Below the pieces are notes generated by a model. That model was not told where the DNA came from. It ran no database searches and was given only the letters and a program-made list of their open reading frames with translations. This document shows, piece after piece, positions 8,565 through 16,587 of a stretch of DNA of 64,000 nt. The position numbers and the translations under genes are program-made. The number at the start of each line of letters is the position of its first letter. Position 1 is the stretch's first letter. Origin of the DNA: JACVRW01 sp963821275 (lineage in GTDB: Bacteria; Actinomycetota; Thermoleophilia; Solirubrobacterales; Thermoleophilaceae); contig CAWGDF010000001.1 of the NCBI GenBank assembly GCA_963821275.1, forward strand, positions 186,001 through 250,000. The letters run 5' to 3'.

Positions 8565-9383
8565 CTACTCCGGCGCGCCCAGCACCGGCTCGGGGATCTC
8601 GGCCCCGGCGGCCTGGCGAACGTCGCGGCCGGCGGCGGCCAGCAGGTCGGCCGCGCGCTCGAACACCTCGCCGACGGCAGCGAACCCGGCGGGCACTCCC
8701 AGCCGGGGCAGGACCACCGCCGGCGCCTCCGGCTCCGGCTCCGGCTCCGCGACGGTCTCCACGCGGGGCAGGTCCGCGGGCTTCGGGGTCGTGCTGGCGG
8801 GCGGAGGCAGCCCCTGCGCGCCCAGGCCCAGGCAGGACTTGACCGCCCGGGCGAGCAGCCGGGCGCGCAGCGCGTAGCCCTCGGGCCGGGCGTGGATGCC
8901 GTCGGGGTAGAGGAGTCCGGGCGTGCCGGTGGCGGCGCCGCGCCAGTCCACGAGCTGGACGGTGGGGCTCTCGTCCGCGAATCCGCGGACCGCTGCGTTC
9001 AGCCCGGCGTCGGTGACGCCGCCCGCGGCGGGGCGCAGGATCGTGGCCACGACCAGGCAGCGCGTCCCCACCGCCTGGCGGGCGGCGGCGAGGTTCGAGG
9101 CGAGCGCGTCCGGAAGGCCGGGGTCGTCGTTGGTGCCCAGGTCGAAGACAACGGCCGCGTGCTCCGGCCGCAGCCGCGAGCGCAGCACCGACAGGCCCTC
9201 GCGACTCCCGCGCCCGGTCCGGTGGTCGAATTCGACGCTCAGCGCGCCCAGGGCTGCCTCGAGGTAGGGCCCGCTGCCCACCTGCAGGCTGTCTCCCACC
9301 ACGAGGACGGCCGGGGGAGCCTGCGCGACCGCCGGCGAGGCCAGAGTCAGCGCGGCCGCAAGGGCCAAAAGCAGGGGTCGCAC
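8565..9383 (-). CDS. Secreted SGNH/GDSL-type hydrolase
   Basis: A 272-residue protein starting at GTG 9383 with a clear signal peptide (RPLLLALAAALTLASPAVAQ). The SGNH blocks are VVGDSLQVG (nucleophile Ser), FDLGTNDDP (the Asn block), and DGIHARPEGY (catalytic Asp/His). The C-terminal ~100 residues are Pro/Glu-rich and end in a short helical region, perhaps a cell-wall linker. The start matters: the longer reading to 9461 adds 26 residues before the signal peptide. The protein resembles the SGNH protein at 11880-12467, and it is divergent from an MBOAT acyltransferase. A role in removing or transferring acetyl groups on surface glycans is therefore likely. Confidence 0.8.
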   Translation of the reverse strand: MRPLLLALAAALTLASPAVAQAPPAVLVVGDSLQVGSGPYLEAALGALSVEFDHRTGRGSREGLSVLRSRLRPEHAAVVFDLGTNDDPGLPDALASNLAAARQAVGTRCLVVATILRPAAGGVTDAGLNAAVRGFADESPTVQLVDWRGAATGTPGLLYPDGIHARPEGYALRARLLARAVKSCLGLGAQGLPPPASTTPKPADLPRVETVAEPEPEPEAPAVVLPRLGVPAGFAAVGEVFERAADLLAAAGRDVRQAAGAEIPEPVLGAPE

Positions 9384-9484
9384 CCGGAGAATGATGACCG
9401 GGTCGGCAGCTACCCTGCGGGCGCAGGTCTCGTGGGACCAGGCGCCGGCAGTGCCTGCCACGGGCGAAAAGCGCGTGTGATCCC

Positions 9485-10885
9485 GTGAGCTTTCCGACGA
9501 TCGAGTTCGCGGCCTTCTTCGTGGTCGTGTTCGTCCTGTCTTGGGCGCTCATGCCGCACCCGCGCGCATGGCGGCCGTTCATCCTGGTCGCGTCGTACGT
9601 CTTCTACGGCTGGGTGGACTGGCGCTGGGTGCTGCTGCTCGTGTCCTCAACGCTGGTCAACACCGTTGCCGCGCGGGTCATCTCCACGGCGCCCTCCCAG
9701 CAGGTGCGCAAGCGGGCGCTGACCGCCGCGATCGTCTTCGACCTGGGCCTGCTCGGCGTCTTCAAGTACTTCGGCTTCTTCGTCTCGGAGGTCGACGACT
9801 TCCTGAGCGCCCTCGGCCTGGGCTCGCCCCTGCCGGTCGTCCAGATCGTGCTCCCGATCGGCATCTCCTTCTTCACCTTCCAGGCGATCTCGTACGTGGT
9901 GGACGTCTACAGGGGCGAGACCCGGGCCGCCTCCCTCGGGGACGTGGCCATCCTGCAGGCGTTCTTCCCCCACCTCGTGGCCGGGCCGATCGTCCGCGCC
10001 AACGAGCTGCTGCCCCAGCTGCGCGTCCCGCGCGACCCGCGCGCCGTTCTGGCCGGCCCGGGGCTGTTCCTGGTGGCCGGAGGCCTGGTCAAGAAGACCG
10101 TGGTGGCCGATGAACTGGCCCGGCAGGTGGTGGATCCCGTCTTCAGCGACCCCTCGGCCCACTCCGGGCCCGAGGTGTTGCTGGCGATCTATGGCTTCGC
10201 CGCCCAGATCTACTGCGACTTCTCGGGCTACACCGACATGGCCATCGGGCTCGCGCTGCTGCTCGGCTTCGTGCTGCCGCAGAACTTCGATCGCCCCTAC
10301 CTGGCCCTGAGCCTGCAGGACTTCTGGCGCGGCTGGCACATCACGCTCTCGCGCTGGCTTCGCGACTACCTCTACATCCCGCTCGGCGGCAACCGGCACG
10401 GCAACCGGCAGACCTACCGCAATCTCATGCTCACCATGCTGCTCGGCGGGCTCTGGCACGGCGCAGCGTGGACCTTCGTGATCTGGGGCGGCATCCACGG
10501 CACCGCTCTCAGCGTCGAGCGCTGGGGCCGCGAGAACCTGAAGGGCTTCCGCATGCCCGCCTTGCTGGCCTGGTTCATCACCTTCCAGGTGGTCTGCCTC
10601 GCCTGGGTCTTCTTCCGCTCGCCCAACCTGGACATCGCCTTCCAGATGCTGGGTCAGGTCGGGGCTTCCGGGCCGTCACCGCTGGTGACCCTCCCTATGG
10701 TCTTCCTCACCGTCGCGGCGATCGCCGTGCAGGCCCTCCCCAGCGACTGGTGGCAGCGGGCCGAGACCTGGCTCGTGGGCCGCCCGGTGGCGGCTCAGGG
10801 CGTGGCATTCGGGGTGCTGCTCGTGGTGGCCGACGCCGCCGTGGGCCAGCAGGGAGTGGCCCCGTTCATCTACTTCCAGTTCTGA
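9485..10885 (+). CDS. MBOAT-family O-acyltransferase (AlgI-like)
   Basis: A 466-residue polytopic membrane protein of the membrane-bound O-acyltransferase family, like AlgI or DltB, that moves acetyl groups across the membrane to extracellular glycans. Conserved blocks are FFPHLVAGPI, CDFSGYTDMAIG, DFWRGWHITLSRWLRDYLY, and GGLWHGAAW containing the essential-type histidine near residue 325. It starts at GTG 9485. Two SGNH-type genes follow with 2-nt spacing and an overlap, which is the classic arrangement for periplasmic or extracellular O-acetylation. Polysaccharide synthesis genes are absent from this window, so the acceptor is unknown. Confidence 0.9.
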   Translation: MSFPTIEFAAFFVVVFVLSWALMPHPRAWRPFILVASYVFYGWVDWRWVLLLVSSTLVNTVAARVISTAPSQQVRKRALTAAIVFDLGLLGVFKYFGFFVSEVDDFLSALGLGSPLPVVQIVLPIGISFFTFQAISYVVDVYRGETRAASLGDVAILQAFFPHLVAGPIVRANELLPQLRVPRDPRAVLAGPGLFLVAGGLVKKTVVADELARQVVDPVFSDPSAHSGPEVLLAIYGFAAQIYCDFSGYTDMAIGLALLLGFVLPQNFDRPYLALSLQDFWRGWHITLSRWLRDYLYIPLGGNRHGNRQTYRNLMLTMLLGGLWHGAAWTFVIWGGIHGTALSVERWGRENLKGFRMPALLAWFITFQVVCLAWVFFRSPNLDIAFQMLGQVGASGPSPLVTLPMVFLTVAAIAVQALPSDWWQRAETWLVGRPVAAQGVAFGVLLVVADAAVGQQGVAPFIYFQF

Positions 10886-10887
10886 CC

Positions 10888-11880
10888 ATGCCCCCGCGCA
10901 GCAACAGACAGCTCACGATGCCGGCCGGCCGGGTGCTCGGGGTGATCGTCATCGCGTTGGCGATCGCCGCGCTGTTCAACTCGGAGGCCATCGTGCGGGC
11001 AGGCGAGGGCATGGAGTCCGGGGGCACGCGCGACGTCGTCCTGTCCGTGGCGCGGCCGCTCGACGACGTGGCCGGCACGATCGGCTTCCATCTCCCGCGC
11101 GAGGGGCTCGACGCGGCCTTCGGCCAGGAGTCCAAGACCGCGGCGGGCACGGAGCTCGAGAGCGGCTCGACGAAGATCCTGCGCCAGAAGGCCGCGCGCG
11201 AGGATCCGCCCCCGCGTGCGTATCGCCAGCCCACGCGCCGCGACCCGCTCGACGTTCTGGTGACCGGCGACTCCGAGGCCTCGTTCACCGGCGAGCGGCT
11301 CGTGGATCAGGGTCCGGACGAGCTGCTCGAGGTGGAGACCGTGGCCCGCAACGGCACCGGCCTGACCAACCCGTCCTTCTTCAACTGGGAGGTCAACGCC
11401 CAGCAGGAGGTCGCCAACCGCGACCCCGACGCCGTGGTCATGGCCATAGGCGCAAACGACGGCTTCAACCTCGAGTCGGGAGGCCAGCTCTACGGCCCAC
11501 TGGACCCCGGCTGGGAGACCGAATACGCCCGCCGGGCAGCGGTGGTGATGCGGACGTTGAGCGACGGCGGAAAGCGGCCGGTCTACTGGGTGCCTCCGCC
11601 CACCGCCCGCGACGAGGAGTTCAACGCCATCTACGAGGTCCAGAACCGCGCTGTCGAAAAGGCCGCGGACGCCGTGCCCGGCGCCCGCTACGTGGACGTC
11701 TACAACACCATCAACGGCGGGGAGTACAGCGACGAGCTCAAGATCGACGGGCAGCGCGTCGTGGCCCGCCAGGCCGATGGCGTGCACTTCACGCGCGACG
11801 GGGCGGTCGTGCCCACGCGGCTACTGTTGCGCGCCATGGCTCAGGACTTCCCCGCCCTGGACGACGACCAGACACCGTGA
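10888..11880 (+). CDS. DUF459-type SGNH hydrolase/acetyltransferase partner of MBOAT
   Basis: A 330-residue protein with one N-terminal membrane segment (GVIVIALAIAALFNSEAIV) that anchors an extracytoplasmic SGNH domain. The catalytic blocks are VLVTGDSEASF (Ser near residue 128), AIGANDGF (Gly-Asn block) and DGVHFTRDG (Asp/His near residue 298). This is the DUF459 layout found downstream of MBOAT genes, where the soluble SGNH enzyme finishes acetyl transfer to the glycan. The gene starts 2 nt after the MBOAT stop and ends by overlapping the next SGNH gene (TGATG), so the three form one operon. Confidence 0.82.
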   Translation: MPPRSNRQLTMPAGRVLGVIVIALAIAALFNSEAIVRAGEGMESGGTRDVVLSVARPLDDVAGTIGFHLPREGLDAAFGQESKTAAGTELESGSTKILRQKAAREDPPPRAYRQPTRRDPLDVLVTGDSEASFTGERLVDQGPDELLEVETVARNGTGLTNPSFFNWEVNAQQEVANRDPDAVVMAIGANDGFNLESGGQLYGPLDPGWETEYARRAAVVMRTLSDGGKRPVYWVPPPTARDEEFNAIYEVQNRAVEKAADAVPGARYVDVYNTINGGEYSDELKIDGQRVVARQADGVHFTRDGAVVPTRLLLRAMAQDFPALDDDQTP

Positions 11881-12467
11881 TGCGCGCCCTCGCGCTGGCC
11901 CTGGCCGGCGCGGCCTTGCTCCTCGCGCCGACGAGCGTGGGCGCCGTTCACGAGACCGCGGAGGCCTCGCTCTCGCGCCGCCTGTTCGTGAACGGCGACT
12001 CGCTGGCGGTGGGCACGCGTCCCTACCTGCCGCGGGCGCTTCGCCGCTGGCGCGTGACCCAGTCGGTCTCGATCAGCCGCCACGCGCCCGAAGGGGCGTC
12101 CGTGCTGCGCGCCTACGGCCGCGGGCTGCCGCGCGTCATCCACGTCAGCCTCGGGACCAATGACGATCCGCGTGCCCTGTCCTCCTTCCGCTCCTCGATC
12201 CGCGCGGTGATGGGTGTCGCGGGACCACGGCGGTGTGTCGTATGGGCGAACGTCGTCCGCCCGCCCGTGGCCGGCGCCTCGTACGCCGGCTACAACCGCG
12301 TGCTGGCCCAGGAATCGAAGGGGCGCGAGAACCTGCGCGTGGTCAACTGGGCCCGGCTGGTGCGGGAGAACCCGTCCTGGCTGGCGGGCGACGGCGTGCA
12401 CGTGAGCGCCACCGGCTACCAGGCGCGCGCCCGCCGAGTGGCGGAGTCCGTGCGGCGCTGCCGCTAG
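11880..12467 (+). CDS. Secreted SGNH-fold hydrolase
   Basis: A 195-residue protein with a signal peptide (RALALALAGAALLLAPTSVGA) and SGNH blocks FVNGDSLAVGTRPYL, VSLGTNDDP and DGVHVSATGY. It is a compact paralogue of the 8565-9383 protein: both carry GDSL-x-VG-x-PYL and LGTNDDP. ATG 11880 overlaps the upstream TGA; a GTG at 11877 is a possible alternative. It closes the MBOAT operon and ends 6 nt from the convergent yqgE. It is likely an esterase or transacylase acting outside the membrane on the same polymer as its neighbours. Confidence 0.78.
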   Translation: MRALALALAGAALLLAPTSVGAVHETAEASLSRRLFVNGDSLAVGTRPYLPRALRRWRVTQSVSISRHAPEGASVLRAYGRGLPRVIHVSLGTNDDPRALSSFRSSIRAVMGVAGPRRCVVWANVVRPPVAGASYAGYNRVLAQESKGRENLRVVNWARLVRENPSWLAGDGVHVSATGYQARARRVAESVRRCR

Positions 12468-12473
12468 CGGTCC

Positions 12474-13001
12474 TCAGTTCAGCGACGGATCCGACGGCAT
12501 CGTTGCGAGCAGTCGGTAGCCGCCGCCCTTGCGCCGCAGCGCCTCGGACCAGATGTCGTCCTCATGGAAAGGGTCATCGGGTTGGGCGTCCTGCACGATC
12601 CAGGCGCCCTCCTCCAGCTCGCCGTCGAGCTGACCCGCCGCCCAGCCGGCGTAGCCCGCATAGACGCGCAGCCGGCGGACCGACGCGTTGGGCCCCTCGG
12701 GATCGAGTGTGCCCAGCGAGCCCACCACGGGCGCGCCCGCCTCGCCCGGGTCGGCGAAGTCGCCGAGCGCGACCACCGACTGGGGCGCCACCGGTCCGCC
12801 CACCCGCACCAGCTCATCGGCGTCGGGCAGCTCGGAGAGGGCCGGCACGGCCTCGTCGACCCGGGTCTCCGAGCGCCGGTTGAGCACCACGCCCATCGCG
12901 CCGTCCGGAGTGTGCTCGAGAACGAGGATCACCGTCCGCCGGAAGTAGTCGAACAGCGACGGCGCCGCGATCAGCAGCCGGCCACGCGTGCTCTCGCTCA
13001 T
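12474..13001 (-). CDS. yqgE: YqgE/AlgH family protein
   Basis: A 175-residue cytoplasmic protein of the UPF0301 (YqgE/AlgH) family. Telltale segments are RGRLLIAAPSLFDYFRRTVI at the start, EHTPDGAMGVVLNR, VRVGGPVAPQSVVAL, VRRLRVYAGYAGWAAGQLDG and EGAWIV. The biochemical function of the family is not established. ATG 13001 overlaps the TGA of the amidotransferase gene as ATGA, so translation is coupled. The length matches the family norm of about 180 residues. Confidence 0.92.
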   Translation of the reverse strand: MSESTRGRLLIAAPSLFDYFRRTVILVLEHTPDGAMGVVLNRRSETRVDEAVPALSELPDADELVRVGGPVAPQSVVALGDFADPGEAGAPVVGSLGTLDPEGPNASVRRLRVYAGYAGWAAGQLDGELEEGAWIVQDAQPDDPFHEDDIWSEALRRKGGGYRLLATMPSDPSLN

Positions 13002-13711
13002 GGGACCGCCGCGCTGTCCGCGACCGCCGCCACCTCGGTCAGGAAGCGCTCGGCCAGCGCACGGCCCAGCTCACCCTGCGCGGCGATCCGGGCCCGGCTC
13101 TCAGCGCGGATCGCCTCGGGATCGAGGCCGCTGTTCACCGCGTCGCGGTTGCCCTGCCAGCCGTCGAGCCACCTGTTGAGGTTCTGCTCGGTCACCTCGG
13201 CGTGGAACTGCAGGCCCCAGGCCGGCGCATCGGTCAGGCGGAAGGCCTGCAGGCAGACAGGCGTGCGGGCCAGTGCCACCGCCCGCGGGGGCAGCGGCGC
13301 CTCGTAGCTGTGCCATTCGAAGACCTCGAAGGCGGGCGCGAGTGGCCCGATCAACGGGTCGGAGGCGCCGTCGGCGAGCACCTCCACGCGCTCCCAGCCG
13401 ATCTCCAGCCGCGCCGCGCGCTGCGGGCGGGCGCCCGCCACCTCGGCCAGCAGCTGGGCCCCGAGGCATACGCCCAGCACGGGCAGCCCGCGCGCCAGCA
13501 GGCTGCGCAGGAAGTCCTTCTCGGGTCCCAGCCACGGATGCGCCTGCTCCTGCCATGTGTCCATCGCCCCGCCGAAGACCATCGCCGCACCCACGCCGTC
13601 GAGCTCGGGCGGCGGGCCTTGCGCGGGGCACCACGTCAACAACTCGCTCGCCGCCTCCCCGAACACCCCCGGCCCGGCGTTCGGCTGGTGCACGATCGAG
13701 AGGACCTTCAT
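12998..13711 (-). CDS. Class I glutamine amidotransferase domain protein
   Basis: A 237-residue stand-alone GATase1 protein. The nucleophile elbow is LGVCLGAQ (Cys about 82), and the partner His170/Glu172 are in LQFHAEVTE. Stand-alone members hydrolyse glutamine for a partner synthetase or act as gamma-glutamyl hydrolases; no partner enzyme is adjacent. ATG 13711 is preceded by a TAGCCT -10 box with 7 nt between, which implies a leaderless message. The promoter region is shared with the divergent patatin gene at 13761. Translation of yqgE is coupled to its stop. Confidence 0.85.
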   Translation of the reverse strand: MKVLSIVHQPNAGPGVFGEAASELLTWCPAQGPPPELDGVGAAMVFGGAMDTWQEQAHPWLGPEKDFLRSLLARGLPVLGVCLGAQLLAEVAGARPQRAARLEIGWERVEVLADGASDPLIGPLAPAFEVFEWHSYEAPLPPRAVALARTPVCLQAFRLTDAPAWGLQFHAEVTEQNLNRWLDGWQGNRDAVNSGLDPEAIRAESRARIAAQGELGRALAERFLTEVAAVADSAAVP

Positions 13712-13760
13712 CGCAACGAGGCTACTGGCGCGTGGGAAGCGGCGCTCCTACCATGACGCG

Positions 13761-15494
13761 ATGACGGGGGCGCGCATGTTCGCCGACGCACTTCGGTCGG
13801 TGCCCTTGTTCGCAGACCTCGACCCGGACCTGAGGACCGAGGTGGCGGAGCGGGCGACGCCCTCCAGGGTCGAGGCCGGCGAATGGCTCTTCCGGCGCGG
13901 CGAGCCCGCCGAGAGCCTGTACGTCGTCCTCTCCGGGCGGCTCGAGGTTCTGATCGAGTCGCCGGAACCCGTCGTTATCCGGCTCGCAGACCAGGGGGCG
14001 GCGCTTGGAGAGCTGGCCCTGCTCACCGACTCGACTCGCTCGGCCTCCGTTCGCGCACGCCGCGACAGCGAGCTGCTGGGACTTCACCGCGATGACTTCC
14101 TGAAGCTGCTAGAGGGCGAGCCCGCCTTCGCGCTGGCGCTCGCCCGCGCCCTGGCCGCGCTTCTCCGCCAGAGCCGTTCGCTAGCCCCGGAACCGGTCCC
14201 GCTGCCCGCGACGATCGCCCTGCTGCCCGCGGGGCCGGGGCTCGCCGTGGGCCGCATGGCCGAGCTCCTGACGACGCAGCTCGGCGCGGGCACCACCGTG
14301 CTCACACCACCCGTCCCCCAGCCTGGTCCCGTGCTCGACCGCGCCGAGCGCGAGAACGAGCGCGTCCTGCTCGTGGGAGGGGAGCCGGGGGCCGGCGACG
14401 AATGGAACCGCTTCTGCATACGCCAGGCGGACCGGGTGCTGGTGCTCGCCGAGGGACGGCCCCCGGCAGATGTCGAACGGCTGCGCACCCTCGGCCAGCG
14501 CGAGGTCCTCCTCGCCGGCGCCGCCGAGCCCGGGGCCCTCGCGCAGTGGCTGGACGCGCTCGACGCAGCCAGCGGCCGGCTCGTCGGGCCCCCGGGCCTG
14601 TGGCCCAAGACCGTCCGCCGAACCTCGCGCGCGCTCATGGGACGTTCGGTTGGCCTGGTGCTGTCGGGCGGCGGCGCGCGGGCCTTTGCCCACATCGGTG
14701 TGGTGGAGGAGCTGCTGGCTTCCGGGGTCGAGCTCGACCGCGTGGCCGGCTCGAGCATGGGCGCGTTCGTCGGCGCTCAGGTGGCGATGGGACTCGAGCC
14801 GGGCGAGATCTACGCGAACTGCGAAGAGGAGTTCATCGGACGCAAGCCGCTGAGCGACTACACGGTCCCCGTCGTCTCACTGGTGCGTGGCCTACGGGCC
14901 AAGGAGATGGTCGAGCGGCGCTTTGGCGACAGGCTGATCGAAGAGCTGCCGCGCGAGTTCTTCTGCGTGAGCTGCGACCTGGTCACCTCCGAGCTCGTTC
15001 TCCACCGTCGCGGCCCGCTCTTCGAGGCGGTCGGGGCGAGCTGCAGCCTGCCCGGCGTCGGTCCCCCGGTGGCGCTCGGGCAGCGGCTCCTGGTGGACGG
15101 CGGCGTGCTCAACAACCTGCCCATCGAGCCGCTCGCCGACAGCCGCGCCGGGCCTGTGATCGCGTCCGACGTGACCGCCCAGTTCCAGGTCGCCCGCCGT
15201 GACGCCGCGAGCACCGCGGGCACGCGGGCGCGCGTGCGCGGCGCCGTCCTCGGCCTCGGCGCCGGCATCCCGCTGCGCCTGCACGAGGTGGTGATGCGCA
15301 CGATCACGCTCGGCAGCCTCGACACCGTGGCGGTCGGCCAGCAACACGCCGACCTGGTGATCACCCCGGACGTGCACACGGTGAGCATGGTCGCTTTCGA
15401 CCAGCTCGCCCACCTGCGCGAGGCCGGCCGCCGCAGCGCCCGGGCGGCGCTGGAGAGCGACCCGGACTTGCTCCCGCAGCTGACGGGTACCTAA
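13761..15494 (+). CDS. cNMP-binding, NTE-type patatin-like phospholipase
   Basis: A 577-residue protein with an N-terminal cyclic-nucleotide-binding domain (about residues 10-130; GEWLFRRGEPAESLYVVLSG and ALGELALLTDSTRSASVRA). A middle region (~150-290) follows, then a patatin lipase domain. The lipase carries the oxyanion loop LVLSGGGARAFAHIG (~301), the GSSMG nucleophile elbow (Ser ~331) and the catalytic Asp in VDGGVLNNLP (~447). This is the neuropathy-target-esterase-like layout of bacterial lysophospholipases. No membrane helix is evident, so it probably works at the inner face of the membrane. A TACCAT -10 box lies 6 nt before ATG 13761, so the transcript is probably leaderless. Confidence 0.9.
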   Translation: MTGARMFADALRSVPLFADLDPDLRTEVAERATPSRVEAGEWLFRRGEPAESLYVVLSGRLEVLIESPEPVVIRLADQGAALGELALLTDSTRSASVRARRDSELLGLHRDDFLKLLEGEPAFALALARALAALLRQSRSLAPEPVPLPATIALLPAGPGLAVGRMAELLTTQLGAGTTVLTPPVPQPGPVLDRAERENERVLLVGGEPGAGDEWNRFCIRQADRVLVLAEGRPPADVERLRTLGQREVLLAGAAEPGALAQWLDALDAASGRLVGPPGLWPKTVRRTSRALMGRSVGLVLSGGGARAFAHIGVVEELLASGVELDRVAGSSMGAFVGAQVAMGLEPGEIYANCEEEFIGRKPLSDYTVPVVSLVRGLRAKEMVERRFGDRLIEELPREFFCVSCDLVTSELVLHRRGPLFEAVGASCSLPGVGPPVALGQRLLVDGGVLNNLPIEPLADSRAGPVIASDVTAQFQVARRDAASTAGTRARVRGAVLGLGAGIPLRLHEVVMRTITLGSLDTVAVGQQHADLVITPDVHTVSMVAFDQLAHLREAGRRSARAALESDPDLLPQLTGT

Positions 15495-15507
15495 TAGGTC
15501 GGGTTTC

Positions 15508-15527
15508 GGCGGCGTTTCGACGCCGCC
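15508..15527 (+). terminator. Stem-loop after the patatin gene
   Basis: GGCGGCG, a 6-nt loop (TTTCGA) and CGCCGCC form a perfect 7-bp stem 13 nt after the patatin stop. No U-run follows, so it is at best a non-canonical terminator or a Rho-assisted pause hairpin. Confidence 0.4.
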
Positions 15528-15544
15528 CGGGATACGGTCGCCCG

Positions 15545-15854
15545 ATGCGTTGTGCACTGGTCCGCGTGGCGCGCGCGACGCTGCTCGCGCGTTTCGAGCC
15601 GATCGGAACGAGCCTCTTCGTCGGGGTGATCCTCGCGATCGCGGTGTTGGCGGCCGCCGGCCCGGCCCGAGTGCTCGGACGACATCGACAACGACGACGA
15701 TGGCAACACCGACTTCGCAGACGACCCGGGGTGCTCGGCGCGAGGCGCTCGTCGCTGCTCCCGAGGACCTCGATTTCGTCGCCGAGCTCGAGGTGCGCGG
15801 ACGGCAGGGGCGGCTCAGCGTCTGGGGCCTCGCGCCGCCGTCACTCGGGGGTGA
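15545..15854 (+). pseudogene. Frameshifted secreted protein with a 'CSDGIDND'-type acidic motif
   Basis: ATG 15545 is 6 nt after a TACGGT -10 box and encodes a hydrophobic leader (SLFVGVILAIAVLAAAGPA). At about 15660-15668 the sense switches to another frame, which reads PECSDDIDNDDDGNTDFADD followed by PGC. That is the calcium-binding-like 'ECSDGIDNDGDGxxDFPxDPGC' motif known from secreted bacterial and archaeal proteins. After it the text decays into Arg-rich sequence up to a TGA at 15852. The cleanest reading is a short secreted gene broken by an indel and losing its C-terminus. A sequencing error in this GC-rich run could also explain the frame change but not the decayed tail. Confidence 0.5.
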
Positions 15855-16587
15855 CGTAGGCGGAGGACAGCCCGCCGTCGACCAGGAAGGCCTGCGCAGT
15901 CACGTATGACGACTCGTCGCTGGCCAGAAAGAGCGCGCCGTTGGCGATCTCGCGCGGCTCGGCGAAACGGCCCATGGGCAGGTGCACCAGGCGGCGGGCC
16001 GCCTTCGCGGGATCGTTGGCGTACAGCTCCCGCAGCAGGGGGGTGTTCACCGGCCCCGGGCACAGCGCGTTGACCCGCACACCCTGGCGCCCGAACTCCA
16101 CCCCCAGCTCGCGCGACAGCGCCAGGACGCCGCCCTTCGAGGCGGTGTAGGAGATCTGCGAGGTGGCCGCCCCGATCACGGCCACAAACGACGCGGTGTT
16201 GATCACCGAGCCGCCCCCCGACTCCAGCAGGTGCGGGATGCCGAACTTGCAGCAGAGGAAGACCGACCTCAGGTTCACGTCCTGGACTCGCTGCCAGGCC
16301 TCCAGGCCCGTGTCGAGCACCGAGGCGTCGTCGGTGGGCGAGATGCCGGCGTTGTTGAACAAGACGTCGATGCGGCCGCAGTGCTCCCGAGCGTCGCGGT
16401 ACATCCCCTCGACCTGAGCGGCCTCGGTCACGTCCGCCTCAAGCGCCAGGTCGCCCACGCTCTCGGCGCTCAGGTCCACGCCGACCACCGTGGCGCCCTC
16501 CTCGGCGAATCGACGCGCGGTCTCGGCCCCGATGCCGCTGGCCGCTCCGGTGATCACGCAGACCTTCCCCTCCAGGCGTCCCGGCAT
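15841..16587 (-). CDS. SDR-family oxidoreductase (FabG-like)
   Basis: A 248-residue classical short-chain dehydrogenase. It has the cofactor motif TGAASGIGAE, NNAG at about residue 90, the catalytic Ser in NTASFVAV, and Tyr-x-x-x-Lys in SYTASKGG. An Asp after beta-2 (VVGVDLS) favours NAD(H). It is the last gene of the operon that starts with the glutamine-synthetase-like ligase: its ATG follows the aldehyde dehydrogenase stop with no gap (TAG then ATG). Within that pathway it could oxidise a hydroxyl intermediate, but the substrate is not known. Confidence 0.88.
   Translation of the reverse strand: MPGRLEGKVCVITGAASGIGAETARRFAEEGATVVGVDLSAESVGDLALEADVTEAAQVEGMYRDAREHCGRIDVLFNNAGISPTDDASVLDTGLEAWQRVQDVNLRSVFLCCKFGIPHLLESGGGSVINTASFVAVIGAATSQISYTASKGGVLALSRELGVEFGRQGVRVNALCPGPVNTPLLRELYANDPAKAARRLVHLPMGRFAEPREIANGALFLASDESSYVTAQAFLVDGGLSSAYVTPE

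Noticed and set aside
15550..15909. 119-codon plus-strand frame read as a gene
   Set aside because: The motif and signal peptide are in the other two frames; this frame has no recognisable content.
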